A stretch of DNA of 64,000 nt from DASUPK01 sp963843085 (GCA_963843085.1 CAWJJG010000011.1:1116001-1180000), one strand, 5' to 3'; numbered from the stretch's first letter, positions 1 to 9,416 are shown. Translations and numbers: made by a program. The notes: generated from the sequence alone by a model not told the origin.

Positions 1-1
1 C

Positions 2-3000
2 GAGGAGCTGCTCAAGTCCGGCCAGCTTCCCTGCCTGGTGGCCACCTCCTCGCTGGAGCTGGGCATCGACATGGGCGCCGTCGACCTAGTCATCCAGGTC
101 GAGTCGCCGAAGTCCGTCACCCGCGGCCTGCAGCGCGTCGGCCGCGCCGGCCACACTCTGGGCGAGGTCTCCAAGGGCCGGATCTTCCCCAAGTTCCGGG
201 CCGACCTGCTCGAGTGCGCCGTGGTCGCCCGTCGGATGCGCTCCGGCGAGATCGAGGAGACGGTCATCCCGCAGAACCCCCTCGACGTCCTGGCCCAGCA
301 TCTGGTCTCGATGGCCGCCCTCGACGAGTGGAAGATCGACGAGGTCGAGCAGCTGGTCCGATCGGCCCAGCCCTTCGCGGAGCTCTCCCGCGAGCAGCTC
401 GAGAACGTGCTCGACATGCTCGACGGCCGCTACCCGTCGGAGCGCTTCGCCGAGCTGCGCCCGCGGATCGTCTGGGACCGCACCAAGGGCACGATGCGCG
501 GCCGCCCCGGCGCGCGCCAGCTGGCGGTGGCGAACGCCGGCACGATTCCCGACCGTGGCCTCTACGGCGTCCATCTCCCCGACGGCCGCCGCGTCGGCGA
601 GCTCGACGAGGAGATGGTCTACGAGGCGCGCCCCGGCCAGACCTTCCTGCTTGGCGCGAGCACCTGGCGGATCGAGGAGATCACCCGGGACCGCGTGATC
701 GTGACTCCCGCCCCCGGCACGCCCGGAGCGGTCCCGTTCTGGCGAGGCGACGGGATCGGGCGCCCGGCGGAGCTGGGGCGCGCGATCGGCGAGTTCTCGC
801 GTGAGGCGGTCAACGCCGATCCGAAGAAGCTTGCGAAAGAGAACGACCTCGACAAGCTCGCCGCCCAGAACCTCGTCAACTACCTGACCGAGCAGCAGGC
901 GGCGACACGGGTGGTGCCCTCCGACGAGGCGATCGTGATCGAGCGCTTCCGGGACGAGATCGGCGACTGGCGGCTCTGCGTCCTCTCTCCATTCGGCGGC
1001 CGGGTCCACGCCGCCTGGGGCCTGGCGCTCTCGGCCAAGATTCGCGACGAGCAGGACCTCGAGGCCGACGCGATCTGGTCGGACGACGGGATCGTCATCC
1101 ATCTCCCCGACGCCGACGAGCCTCCGCCCGGCGACATGGTGATGATCGAGCCCGAGGAGCTCGAGGACCTGGTGATCCGGGAGCTCTCCGGGTCGGCCCT
1201 GTTCGGCGCCCGCTTCCGCGAGAACGCGTCCCGCTCGCTGCTCATCCCGCGCGCCTGGCCGGGCAAGCGCACCCCGCTCTGGCAGCAGCGGCTGAAGTCG
1301 CAGAGCCTGCTCGAGGTCGCCCGCGACTTCCCCCGCTTCCCTGTGATCCTCGAGACCTACCGGGAGGTGATGCGCGACGTCCTCGACCTCCCCTCGCTCA
1401 AGGACCTGCTCCGGGACCTCCACTCGCGGAAGATCACGATGGTCGAGGTCGAGACCCCGACGGCGTCGCCGTTCGCCTCCTCGCTGCTCTTCGACTATGT
1501 CGCCACCTACATGTACGAGGGCGACACGCCGAACGCGGAGCGCCGCGCGGCCGCCCTCGCGCTCGACCGCGACCTGCTGGCGGAGCTCCTCGGCCAGGAG
1601 GAGCTGCGCGAGCTGATCGACCCGGAGGCGCTCGAGGAGGTCGCCGCGCAGCTCCAGCACCTGACGGAGGCGGGCCTCGCCAAGGACCGCGACGGCCTGC
1701 AGACGATCCTCCGCCGGCTCGGCGACCTGACCGCCGAGGAATGCGAGCAGCGGACCGAAGAGGGCTACTCGGCGGCGTCGATGCTCGAGAAGCTGGTCAA
1801 GGAACGCCGCGCCGCGGTCGTCCGGATCGCGGGCGAGGAGCGCTACATCGCCGCCGAGGACTCGGGCCTCTATCGAGACGCCCTCGGCGTGCCGCCCCCC
1901 GCGGGATTGCCGGAGAGCTTCCTGGAGCCGGTGGAGGATGCGCTGGTCTCGCTGGTGAGGCGCTACGCGGCGTCGCACGTTCCCTTCCCGACCAGGCAGC
2001 TGGCGGACCGCTACGGCGTCGATCCCGGCTCGGCGCTGAAGGAGCTCGAGCGATCGGGCCAGCTCGTCCGCGGGGAGCTGCTGCCCGGGGGGACCACGCG
2101 CGAGTGGTGCGAGACGGATGTCCTCCGCCGCCTGCGCCGCGCCAGCCTCGCCCGGCTCCGCAAGGAGGTTGAGGCCACCGACCAGCGCGAGCTCGCGCGC
2201 TTCCTGCCCAGCTGGCAGAACGTGGACACACACGGCCGCACGGGCGCGGGCCCCGACCGCCTGCGCGAGGCCCTGATCTCGCTCCAGGGCGTGGCCCTCA
2301 CGCCGAAGACCTGGGAGCGCGACGTCCTCCCTCGCCGGCTCGGCTCGTACAGCCCGGCCTGGCTCGACGAACTCTGCACCAGCGGGGAGCTCGTCTGGAT
2401 CGGGGCCGGATCGCTGGGCCGCAACGACGGCAAGGTCGCCCTCTACTTCCGTGAGGACGTCCGCCTCGCGGGCCCGCCGCCGGGCAACGCCAAGCTCGAC
2501 CGGCCGGAGGGGGAGCTTCACGACGCGATCCGCGAGCGTCTGTCGCTGGGCCCGTGCTTCTGGCTCGACCTGCTGGAGCTCGAGGGAACCGCCGAGGAAC
2601 TGCACGAGGCTCTCTGGGACCTCGCCTGGTCGGGCGAGGTGACGAACGACGCCTTCGCTCCGCTCCGCGCGCCGCGCCTGCGCGCCGCCCAGCGCTCCGA
2701 GCGGGGCGGCCGCCGCTTCGCAGGGCGACGCACCGCGGCGGCGGGGACCGTGATCGGCCGCTGGTCGCTGAGCGCCCCGTTGTTCGAGGGTGCCCCCTCC
2801 GCCGGCCCCCGGATGCGCGCGCTGGCCGAGCTGCTGCTGGAGCGCCACGGGATCGTGACCCGCGAGACGGCCATCGCGGAGGGCATTCCCGGTGGCTTCG
2901 CCTCGATCTACGGCGAGCTCCAGAATCTCGAGCTGCTCGGGACGGCGCGGCGGGGCTACTTCGTGGAGGGACTGGGAGGAGCCCAGTTCGCTCTGCCCGG

Positions 3001-3397
3001 CGCGGTCGAGAGGCTGCGGAGCCTGCCCCATGCCGAGGGCGAGCTGCAGGTCCTCTCCGCGATGGATCCGGGCAACCCCTACGGCGCCACCCTCTCCTGG
3101 CCCAAGCTCGAGGGTCAGCGGCGGCCGGCCCGGACGGCGGGCGCCTACGTGATGCTGCGCGGCGGCGAGCCGATCCTCTACGTCGAGCGTGGCGGCAAGG
3201 GGATCCTGCGCCTCCGGGAGCTCGGCGACGGAGAGCTGATCGAGTGTCTCGGCGCTCTAGCCGAGGCCGCCCAGGGGGGTCAGATCGAGAAGCTCGCGAT
3301 CGAGCGCCTGGATGGAGAGCCGGTGATCGGGTCCGGGATGGAGGCCGCCCTGATCGAAGCCGGCTTCCGCCGCCAGCCGCGCAAGCTGGTCGCGTAG
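2..3397 (+). CDS. lhr: Lhr-type superfamily 2 helicase, 3' part (5' end outside window)
   Basis: The open frame runs in from the left edge, so the N-terminal RecA1 domain is missing; about 1131 residues remain. The first residues carry RecA2 motifs V and VI (SSLELGIDMG, then QRVGRAGH), followed by the winged-helix/Lhr core and the long C-terminal region of full-length bacterial Lhr. Mycobacterial Lhr is about 1500 residues, so roughly 380 are off-window. The family is an ATP-driven 3'-5' translocase and DNA/RNA-DNA helicase linked to DNA damage responses. It ends with TAG directly abutting the ATG of the Nei-type glycosylase, the same order as lhr-nei in Mycobacterium tuberculosis, so co-transcription is expected. 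The family call is firm; the role in this organism is inferred. Confidence 0.93.
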   Translation, partial: EELLKSGQLPCLVATSSLELGIDMGAVDLVIQVESPKSVTRGLQRVGRAGHTLGEVSKGRIFPKFRADLLECAVVARRMRSGEIEETVIPQNPLDVLAQHLVSMAALDEWKIDEVEQLVRSAQPFAELSREQLENVLDMLDGRYPSERFAELRPRIVWDRTKGTMRGRPGARQLAVANAGTIPDRGLYGVHLPDGRRVGELDEEMVYEARPGQTFLLGASTWRIEEITRDRVIVTPAPGTPGAVPFWRGDGIGRPAELGRAIGEFSREAVNADPKKLAKENDLDKLAAQNLVNYLTEQQAATRVVPSDEAIVIERFRDEIGDWRLCVLSPFGGRVHAAWGLALSAKIRDEQDLEADAIWSDDGIVIHLPDADEPPPGDMVMIEPEELEDLVIRELSGSALFGARFRENASRSLLIPRAWPGKRTPLWQQRLKSQSLLEVARDFPRFPVILETYREVMRDVLDLPSLKDLLRDLHSRKITMVEVETPTASPFASSLLFDYVATYMYEGDTPNAERRAAALALDRDLLAELLGQEELRELIDPEALEEVAAQLQHLTEAGLAKDRDGLQTILRRLGDLTAEECEQRTEEGYSAASMLEKLVKERRAAVVRIAGEERYIAAEDSGLYRDALGVPPPAGLPESFLEPVEDALVSLVRRYAASHVPFPTRQLADRYGVDPGSALKELERSGQLVRGELLPGGTTREWCETDVLRRLRRASLARLRKEVEATDQRELARFLPSWQNVDTHGRTGAGPDRLREALISLQGVALTPKTWERDVLPRRLGSYSPAWLDELCTSGELVWIGAGSLGRNDGKVALYFREDVRLAGPPPGNAKLDRPEGELHDAIRERLSLGPCFWLDLLELEGTAEELHEALWDLAWSGEVTNDAFAPLRAPRLRAAQRSERGGRRFAGRRTAAAGTVIGRWSLSAPLFEGAPSAGPRMRALAELLLERHGIVTRETAIAEGIPGGFASIYGELQNLELLGTARRGYFVEGLGGAQFALPGAVERLRSLPHAEGELQVLSAMDPGNPYGATLSWPKLEGQRRPARTAGAYVMLRGGEPILYVERGGKGILRLRELGDGELIECLGALAEAAQGGQIEKLAIERLDGEPVIGSGMEAALIEAGFRRQPRKLVA

Positions 3398-4174
3398 ATG
3401 GCCGAGGGGGATTCGATCCTCCGAGTCGCCCGGCGGATGAGCGAGCTGCTCGAGGGATCCGAGATCTCGGTCGGCACGCCGGGCCCGCGCCGCCCCGACG
3501 GCCTGCCGGCGAGCGCACTCGACGGGCGGACCCTCGAGCGGGTCGAGAGCCGCGGCAAGCACCTGCTGCTCCACTTCAACGGCCGGCTCGTGCTGCACAG
3601 CCATCTCGGCATGAGGGGAGGCTGGCACCTCTACGCAAACGGCGAGAGCTGGCGGCGGCCCTCCAGCCAGGCGTGGATCGTGCTTCGGGGCAACGGCGTC
3701 GAGGCGGTCAACTTCGGCGGCTCACGCCTGCGAATCGTCCGCGAGACCCAGCTCGGGCGCGATCCCCGCCTCGCCCGGCTCGGCCCCGACCTGCTCGCGG
3801 GCGACTTCGACCCCGAGGTCGCGGCGGCGCGGATTCGCTCGGCCGGCCCGGACCTGAAGGTGGGCGACGCCCTGCTCGGCCAGAGGCTCGTGGCGGGGAT
3901 CGGGAACATCTTCAGGTCGGAGGGCTGCTTCGCGGCCGGGCTGAACCCGCGGACCCCGGTGGGGGACGTCACCGACGAGGAGCTCACCGACGTCCTCGAG
4001 GCGACCCGCGTCCTGATGCTCGAAGCGGTCGAGAGTGGACGCCAGCCGAAGTCGGTCTACCGCCGGGCTGGGATGCCCTGTCCCCGCTGCGGGACCAGGA
4101 TCGTCTCCCAGGCCCAGGGAGAGACGGCGCGGGCTACGTACTGGTGTCCGAGCTGTCAGCCCGCCCGCGGCTGA
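3398..4174 (+). CDS. nei: Nei2-type Fpg/Nei family DNA glycosylase with Ala in place of catalytic Pro2
   Basis: 258 residues, the usual length for the family. The N-terminus reads MAEGDS where the family has MPEG; Glu3 is kept but the N-terminal proline nucleophile is alanine. The SRGKHLLLHF segment, the H2TH region (GIGNIFRSE) and a C-terminal four-cysteine zinc finger (CPRCG then WCPSC, with an Arg shortly before) are intact. The family excises oxidised bases and nicks abasic sites. The ATG follows the lhr stop codon with no gap and in the same frame, so no alternative start can restore Pro2. The neighbouring helicase suggests a coupled repair unit. Activity may be altered: Ala would still expose a primary amine after Met removal. 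Family call sure, catalytic competence uncertain. Confidence 0.9.
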   Translation: MAEGDSILRVARRMSELLEGSEISVGTPGPRRPDGLPASALDGRTLERVESRGKHLLLHFNGRLVLHSHLGMRGGWHLYANGESWRRPSSQAWIVLRGNGVEAVNFGGSRLRIVRETQLGRDPRLARLGPDLLAGDFDPEVAAARIRSAGPDLKVGDALLGQRLVAGIGNIFRSEGCFAAGLNPRTPVGDVTDEELTDVLEATRVLMLEAVESGRQPKSVYRRAGMPCPRCGTRIVSQAQGETARATYWCPSCQPARG

Positions 4175-4440
4175 GGACCGCGAGGAGAGCGCCGACGACC
4201 TCCGGGTCGAATTGGGCCCCGGCGTTGTCCTCCAGCTCCCCGCACGCATCCGCATGGGACATGGCCTCACGGTAGGGCCGGTCGGACGTCATCGCGTGGT
4301 AGACGTCGACCGCGAGCACGATCCTGGCGCCCGCGAGGATCTCGGCGGCGATCGCCGGATGCTGCTTGATCACCTCGAACTCCTCGTCGGTGAGCGGCCC
4401 CGGCTTGTTGATGATCGAGTCGGGGCGCGCTCGTCTCCTC
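4134..4440 (-). pseudogene. Remnant of an HD-GYP phosphodiesterase domain with internal deletion
   Basis: Read on the minus strand, the frame gives PDSIINKPGPLTDEEFEVI, then KQHPAIAAEIL and at once AGARIVLAVDVYHAMTSDRPYREAMSH. These are the flanks of an HD-GYP domain, but the stretch that should lie between them, including the HHE...GYP segment, is missing without a frame break. Upstream of the SIINKPGP block the frame is lost and no HD half is recognisable. The 3' end overlaps the end of the nei gene on the other strand. It looks like a decayed c-di-GMP phosphodiesterase or two-component output gene, not a working enzyme. The best continuous open frame with an ATG-like start is 4134-4373. 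Confidence 0.75.
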
Positions 4441-4717
4441 CGCCACGACCAATCCGGCGCTCACCTGCGAGGTCAGGGCCATCGCCCCGCAGCCCTCGTC
4501 CATCAGCCCGTCCGGTCCGAAGAGGCCCTTGCCGGTCATCCCGGCGCTGACCGCCCCGCCGGCCGCGGACGACATCTCGCGGGCGTCCCGATCGAAGTCG
4601 CGATCCCCGCCCCCAATGGCAGAGGCCACCCGCGGCCTCGTCGGGCAAGGCTACGGCGCCCCGACGGCCTTTCCTCGGCACTTTTCGCTTTCGGAGGGGG
4701 GATAATCGTCCACAGGG
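4441..4717. other. Stretch without a recognisable gene, between the HD-GYP remnant and the Crp-family gene
   Basis: Together with the remnant this gives over 500 bases between nei and the Crp-family regulator without an intact gene. An open minus-strand frame spans 4441-4629 (N-terminus MASAIGGGDRDFD), but I recognise no domain in it. It may be the eroded upstream part of the HD-GYP gene. No clear promoter is visible; the promoter of the Crp-family gene presumably lies in the last 100 bases, where the composition is slightly more AT-rich around 4680-4705. Confidence 0.5.
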
Positions 4718-5416
4718 ATGGAGAACGGAGCGAGACAAGGAATCGTCGAGCTCCTCCGAGGCGTGCCGCTCTTCTCGGAGCTCTCGCCGGAGGAACTGGA
4801 CCGGGTCGCGCAGCTGGCGATCCCGCGCAGCTTTCCGGCGGACACGCGGGTCTTCCACGAGGGCGACCCGGGAGACGCCTGCTACATCGTCAAGACGGGG
4901 AGCTGCCGCGTGATCCGCCAGCACTCCGACGGCCGGGCGATCACGCTCGCGACGCTCGGCCCCGGGGCGATCTTCGGGGAGCTCGCGATGCTCGACGGGG
5001 AGCGTCGCTCGGCGAGCGTGGAGGCCGCGGAGAAGACGGAGCTGCTCGCGCTGCCGGCGATGGACATGCGCGCGCTGATCCGCGACCACTCGGAGATGGC
5101 CGAGAAGCTGATCGTGGCACTCACCCGGCGTCTCCGCGAGGCGAATGAGCGCATCGCCCGCCAGTCCTTCCAGACGGTCCCGAGTCGCGTCGCCGGCGTG
5201 CTGAATCAGCTGCTCGCGGAGGAGGCGATCACTCCGCTGGTCACCGAAGGGGTGACGATCCGCCTCCGCCAGTCGGATCTTGCGCAGATGGCGGGCACGT
5301 CCCGCGAGAGCGTCAGCCGCTTCCTCGCCACGCTGGAGCGAGCCGGCGTCGTCCAGGTGGGCAGAGGCCGCGTCACGGTGATCGAGCCAGAGCGGCTCGA
5401 TGCCTACATCTTCTGA
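4718..5416 (+). CDS. Crp/Fnr family transcriptional regulator
   Basis: 232 residues with the standard layout: an N-terminal cyclic-nucleotide-binding domain (about residues 10-125, containing the phosphate-binding cassette FGELAMLDGERRSASV with the R-S-A core typical of real cNMP binders), a long dimerisation helix, and a C-terminal Crp-type winged helix (residues about 155-230) whose recognition helix lies in TSRESVSRFLATLERAGVV. It is probably a cAMP-responsive global regulator; no FNR-type iron-sulfur cysteines are present. A hairpin-forming repeat lies just after its stop, and pcm begins 27 bases downstream. The ligand is inferred, not shown. Confidence 0.92.
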   Translation: MENGARQGIVELLRGVPLFSELSPEELDRVAQLAIPRSFPADTRVFHEGDPGDACYIVKTGSCRVIRQHSDGRAITLATLGPGAIFGELAMLDGERRSASVEAAEKTELLALPAMDMRALIRDHSEMAEKLIVALTRRLREANERIARQSFQTVPSRVAGVLNQLLAEEAITPLVTEGVTIRLRQSDLAQMAGTSRESVSRFLATLERAGVVQVGRGRVTVIEPERLDAYIF

Positions 5417-5419
5417 ACA

Positions 5420-5455
5420 GCGGCCGCTTGTGGCCGCGACCTGATGGCGAAGCCG
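5420..5455. repeat. 36-bp dispersed repeat, copy 1, with GCGGCC/GGCCGC hairpin
   Basis: The 36 bases are identical to 24933-24968 except one position (C versus T at the 21st base). The first half can fold as GCGGCC, loop GCTTGT, GGCCGC. The second half contains the ATG of pcm. It starts right after the Crp-family stop codon, so it could act as an attenuating or processing hairpin between the two genes. No U-run follows. Confidence 0.7.
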
Positions 5456-6112
5456 AGCTTCACCGAACAAAGAGACCGCATGGTCGAGCGCCAGCTGCGC
5501 CATCGCGGGATCAGCGACGAGCGGGTCCTGGAGGCGATGGCCTCGGTGCCGCGCGAGCACTTCGTTCCCGAGCAGGTCCGTGACAGCTCCTACAACGACT
5601 CCGCCCTCCCGATCGGCCACGAGCAGACGATCTCCCAGCCGTGGGTGGTCGCCGCGATCTGCGAGGCGCTTCGCCTGCAGGGAGACGAGCTGGTGCTGGA
5701 GATCGGCACGGGGTCGGGCTACTCGGCGGCGGTTCTGGCGAGGCTCGCCAGGAGGGTGATCAGCATCGAGCGGGTGCCGGAGCTCGGCGAGGCCGCGGGA
5801 CGGAGCCTCGACGAGCTCGGCGTTGTCGGCGTCGAGGTCATCGTCGGCGATGGCAGCAGGGGGTACCCCGAGGAGGCCCCGTACGACGCGATCGCGGTTC
5901 ATGCCGCGACACCGGAGGCTCCGCACAGCCTGATCGCGGAGCTGGCGCAGGACGGCCGGCTGGTGGTCCCGATCGCGACCGGCACCGCAGACCTGCTCGT
6001 GGCCTTCATCCGCGAGGACGGCGCGCTCCGCCAGGAGACGATCGGCCCCTGCCGGTTCGTGCCCCTGATCGGAGTCGAGGGCTTCAGCCCACCTGGTTCT
6101 GATGATGGGTAG
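5444..6112 (+). CDS. pcm: Protein-L-isoaspartate O-methyltransferase
   Basis: 222 residues. This is a class I SAM-dependent methyltransferase that starts repair of isoaspartyl residues in aged proteins. The SAM-binding motif I is LVLEIGTGSGYSAAVLA (about residues 80-96), preceded by the family-typical AMASVPREHFVPE and the active-site-loop segment SALPIGHEQTISQP; downstream motifs are IVGDGSRGYPEEAPYDAI and the C-terminal GRLVVPIA. The start at the ATG of MAKPSF gives normal N-terminal spacing, but that ATG lies inside a dispersed repeat and has no evident Shine-Dalgarno, so GTG/ATG codons slightly downstream (e.g. the Met of MVERQL) are alternatives. It is likely co-transcribed with the Crp-family gene. 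Confidence 0.93.
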   Translation: MAKPSFTEQRDRMVERQLRHRGISDERVLEAMASVPREHFVPEQVRDSSYNDSALPIGHEQTISQPWVVAAICEALRLQGDELVLEIGTGSGYSAAVLARLARRVISIERVPELGEAAGRSLDELGVVGVEVIVGDGSRGYPEEAPYDAIAVHAATPEAPHSLIAELAQDGRLVVPIATGTADLLVAFIREDGALRQETIGPCRFVPLIGVEGFSPPGSDDG

Positions 6113-6121
6113 GCTCGCCGG

Positions 6122-6523
6122 GTGAACTCCCTGTACGTCCTCAACTTCTATTCGCCGGTCTTCGTCGACCAGCTCCGCAGCGGCCGCAAGACCGCGACGA
6201 TCCGTCTCGGCGACAAGTCGCGCAAGTACAAGCGGGGTCAGGTCGTCTGGATCACGATCGGCTATCGCCACCAGGCGCGCGAGAAGATCTTCGCCGCCGT
6301 CATCGACGACGTCGAGGTGAAGAAGGTCGCCGAGCTCTCGCCTCGCGACATCGAGCACGACAACCCGGAGTTCCGCCGCCGCGAGGAGACGGTGGACTTC
6401 CTGGAGACGATCTACACGCGCCCGGTGGGCGACGGCGACACCGTCACGGTGATCCGTTTCAGCCAGATCGTCGAAAGACCCAGCACGCAGTTCGGCAACG
6501 GCGAGACGCCGTCCCGGAACTGA
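6122..6523 (+). CDS. ASCH/PUA-like domain small protein
   Basis: 133 residues from a GTG start nine bases after pcm. The N-terminal half has the layout of an ASCH (PUA-like) fold: SGRKTATIRLGDKSRKYKRG, a hydrophobic strand around VVWITIG, and a later strand VTVIRFSQIV. ASCH domains are thought to bind RNA or nucleotides. It sits between pcm and an SRPBCC gene with almost no spacing, so it is probably part of that transcript. I infer the fold from the pattern only; no precise function can be given. Confidence 0.65.
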   Translation: MNSLYVLNFYSPVFVDQLRSGRKTATIRLGDKSRKYKRGQVVWITIGYRHQAREKIFAAVIDDVEVKKVAELSPRDIEHDNPEFRRREETVDFLETIYTRPVGDGDTVTVIRFSQIVERPSTQFGNGETPSRN

Positions 6524-6529
6524 CCGAGC

Positions 6530-7003
6530 GTGGCTGAATATCGCTTCCTTACAACCTGGCTGCTGGCGGCTCCCATCGAGCGGGTCTGGGACGCCATCTA
6601 CGAGTCCGAGCGCTGGCCCGAGTGGTGGAAGGGGGTGCTCGAGGCGGACAAGCTCGAGCAGGGGGACGAGGACGGCGTCGGCCAGTACGGGCGCTACGTC
6701 TGGAAGTCGAAGCTTCCCTACAAGCTCGAGTTCTTCGTCCGCACCACCAAGGTCGAGAAGCCGCATCTGCTGGAAGGCGACGCCTCGGGCGAGCTGACCG
6801 GACTCGGCCGCTGGCGCCTCTTCGACCAGGACGGGGTCACCGCGGCTCTCTATGAGTGGAACGTCACCACCACCCGCGCCTGGATGAACGCGCTCGCCCC
6901 GGTCGCGCGGCCGATCTTCGCGGTCAACCACGACTACGTGATGCGAAGCGGCGGCCACGGGCTCGCCCGGCTGCTCGGCGCGCCGCTGCTCGCGATTGAC
7001 TAG
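6530..7003 (+). CDS. SRPBCC (polyketide-cyclase/START-like) protein
   Basis: 157 residues from GTG six bases after the preceding stop. The opening (YRFLTTWLLAAPIERVWDAIYESERWPEWWKGV) is the classic helix-grip start of SRPBCC proteins. The remaining strands alternate as expected and the protein ends in a long helix (MRSGGHGLARLLGA). These proteins bind hydrophobic ligands or act as cyclases/aromatases; the ligand is unknown here. It is the last gene of the short plus-strand run before the groES promoter. Confidence 0.82.
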   Translation: MAEYRFLTTWLLAAPIERVWDAIYESERWPEWWKGVLEADKLEQGDEDGVGQYGRYVWKSKLPYKLEFFVRTTKVEKPHLLEGDASGELTGLGRWRLFDQDGVTAALYEWNVTTTRAWMNALAPVARPIFAVNHDYVMRSGGHGLARLLGAPLLAID

Positions 7004-7032
7004 CCGGTAACGAGCCGAGGCCGCGGTCTGGC

Positions 7033-7038
7033 TACAAT
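7033..7038 (+). promoter_or_regulatory. Probable -10 element of the groESL promoter
   Basis: TACAAT lies 13 bases upstream of the CIRCE operator and about 87 bases before the groES start, the usual place for a vegetative -10 box when HrcA binds at the transcription start. No convincing -35 hexamer is seen 16-18 bases upstream. Confidence 0.5.
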
Positions 7039-7049
7039 CAGGCCGCTGG

Positions 7050-7076
7050 CTGGCACTCTCACATGGAGAGTGCCAA
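7050..7076. promoter_or_regulatory. CIRCE operator (HrcA binding site) of groESL
   Basis: An inverted repeat: TGGCACTC, nine-base spacer, GAGTGCCA; with flanking bases it reads CTGGCACTC-N9-GAGTGCCAA against the consensus TTAGCACTC-N9-GAGTGCTAA. Position upstream of groES and the 9-base spacer make the assignment firm. It implies heat-shock derepression by HrcA, whose gene is not in the window. Confidence 0.93.
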
Positions 7077-7124
7077 ATCCCGCCTCAGACTTAGAACCAC
7101 CCACCCGAGCTAGGAGGAATGCCG

Positions 7125-7412
7125 ATGAAGTTGAAGCCGCTAGGCGACCGCCTGATCGTTCAGGCAGTCGAGGAGGAGGAGACGACCGCAAGCGGGATCG
7201 TTCTCCCCGATACAGCCAAGGAAAAGCCGCAGAAGGGCAAGGTGCTCGCTGTCGGCGACGGTGCGATCCAGGAGGACGGCAGTCGCCGCCCCCTGGACGT
7301 TGGTGAGGGCGACGAGGTCCTCTACTCCAAGTACGGAGGCACCGAAATTACTGTCGACGGCGACGAGCTGCTGGTCCTGCGTGAGTCTGACGTGCTCGCC
7401 AAGGTCGGCTGA
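7125..7412 (+). CDS. groES: Co-chaperonin GroES
   Basis: 95 residues of the 10-kDa co-chaperonin that caps GroEL. MKLKPLGDRLIVQ, the mobile loop (EEETTASGIVLPDTAKEKPQ) and the terminal strands GDEVLYSKYGGTEI...LVLRESDVLAKV are all normal. There are two in-frame ATGs: 7119 is only one base after the AGGAGG at 7112-7117, whereas 7125 has a proper 7-base spacing and gives the usual MKLKPL N-terminus, so 7125 is chosen. It is followed after 30 bases by groEL with its own GGAAGGAGG ribosome-binding site. Controlled by the CIRCE element upstream. Confidence 0.97.
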   Translation: MKLKPLGDRLIVQAVEEEETTASGIVLPDTAKEKPQKGKVLAVGDGAIQEDGSRRPLDVGEGDEVLYSKYGGTEITVDGDELLVLRESDVLAKVG

Positions 7413-7442
7413 CGAGGAACTTAGGAAGGAGGAAGCACACAT

Positions 7443-9080
<1,638 letters not shown>

Positions 9081-9123
9081 CGACTACGCTAGCCGCAACA
9101 GGCGAGTGTGTTCAAGTGTTTCG

Positions 9124-9156
9124 AGAGGCCCGGCTCACGCCGGGCCTCTTGCTTTT
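9124..9156 (+). terminator. Intrinsic terminator of groESL
   Basis: Stem AGAGGCCCGGC with GCCGGGCCTCT around the loop TCAC, followed by TTGCTTTT. It is an 11-bp perfect GC-rich stem with a short U-rich tail, 44 bases after the groEL stop. The next small gene starts just after it. Confidence 0.9.
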
Positions 9157-9164
9157 CTGGGGCG

Positions 9165-9416
9165 GTGACGAACCTCCGGATCGCGGGCCTGCTGCTCATC
9201 CTCGGCTCGGCGATCACACTGGGACTGCACGCCGTCGAGGCCCCCGTGGAGCTCTACCGCTGGCTCTATCACCATGTTCTCTCCGGCCTCGACGTGCCGA
9301 AGGAGCCCTCTCACGGCACGGTCCAGGCCGTCAGCGACGTCTCGCTGATCGGCGGGATCCTGGAGCTGGTCGCCGGGATCGCGCTGCTCGTCGCCGACCG
9401 GGTCCGGTCCGGCTAG
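9165..9416 (+). CDS. Small membrane protein of unknown function
   Basis: 83 residues from a GTG at 9165, chosen because an earlier in-frame codon (9108) would place the groEL terminator inside the gene. Two hydrophobic segments are visible: RIAGLLLILGSAITLGL near the N-terminus and IGGILELVAGIALLVA near the C-terminus, joined by a loop with several charged residues. The stop overlaps by four bases the 3' end of the convergent epimerase-like gene. I recognise no family. Confidence 0.55.
   Translation: MTNLRIAGLLLILGSAITLGLHAVEAPVELYRWLYHHVLSGLDVPKEPSHGTVQAVSDVSLIGGILELVAGIALLVADRVRSG

Noticed and set aside
86..3031. A very long open frame on the minus strand opposite lhr
   Set aside because: It is the usual antisense frame of GC-rich genes: the product is rich in Arg, Gly, Ala, Leu without domain motifs, while the plus strand encodes a clear Lhr.
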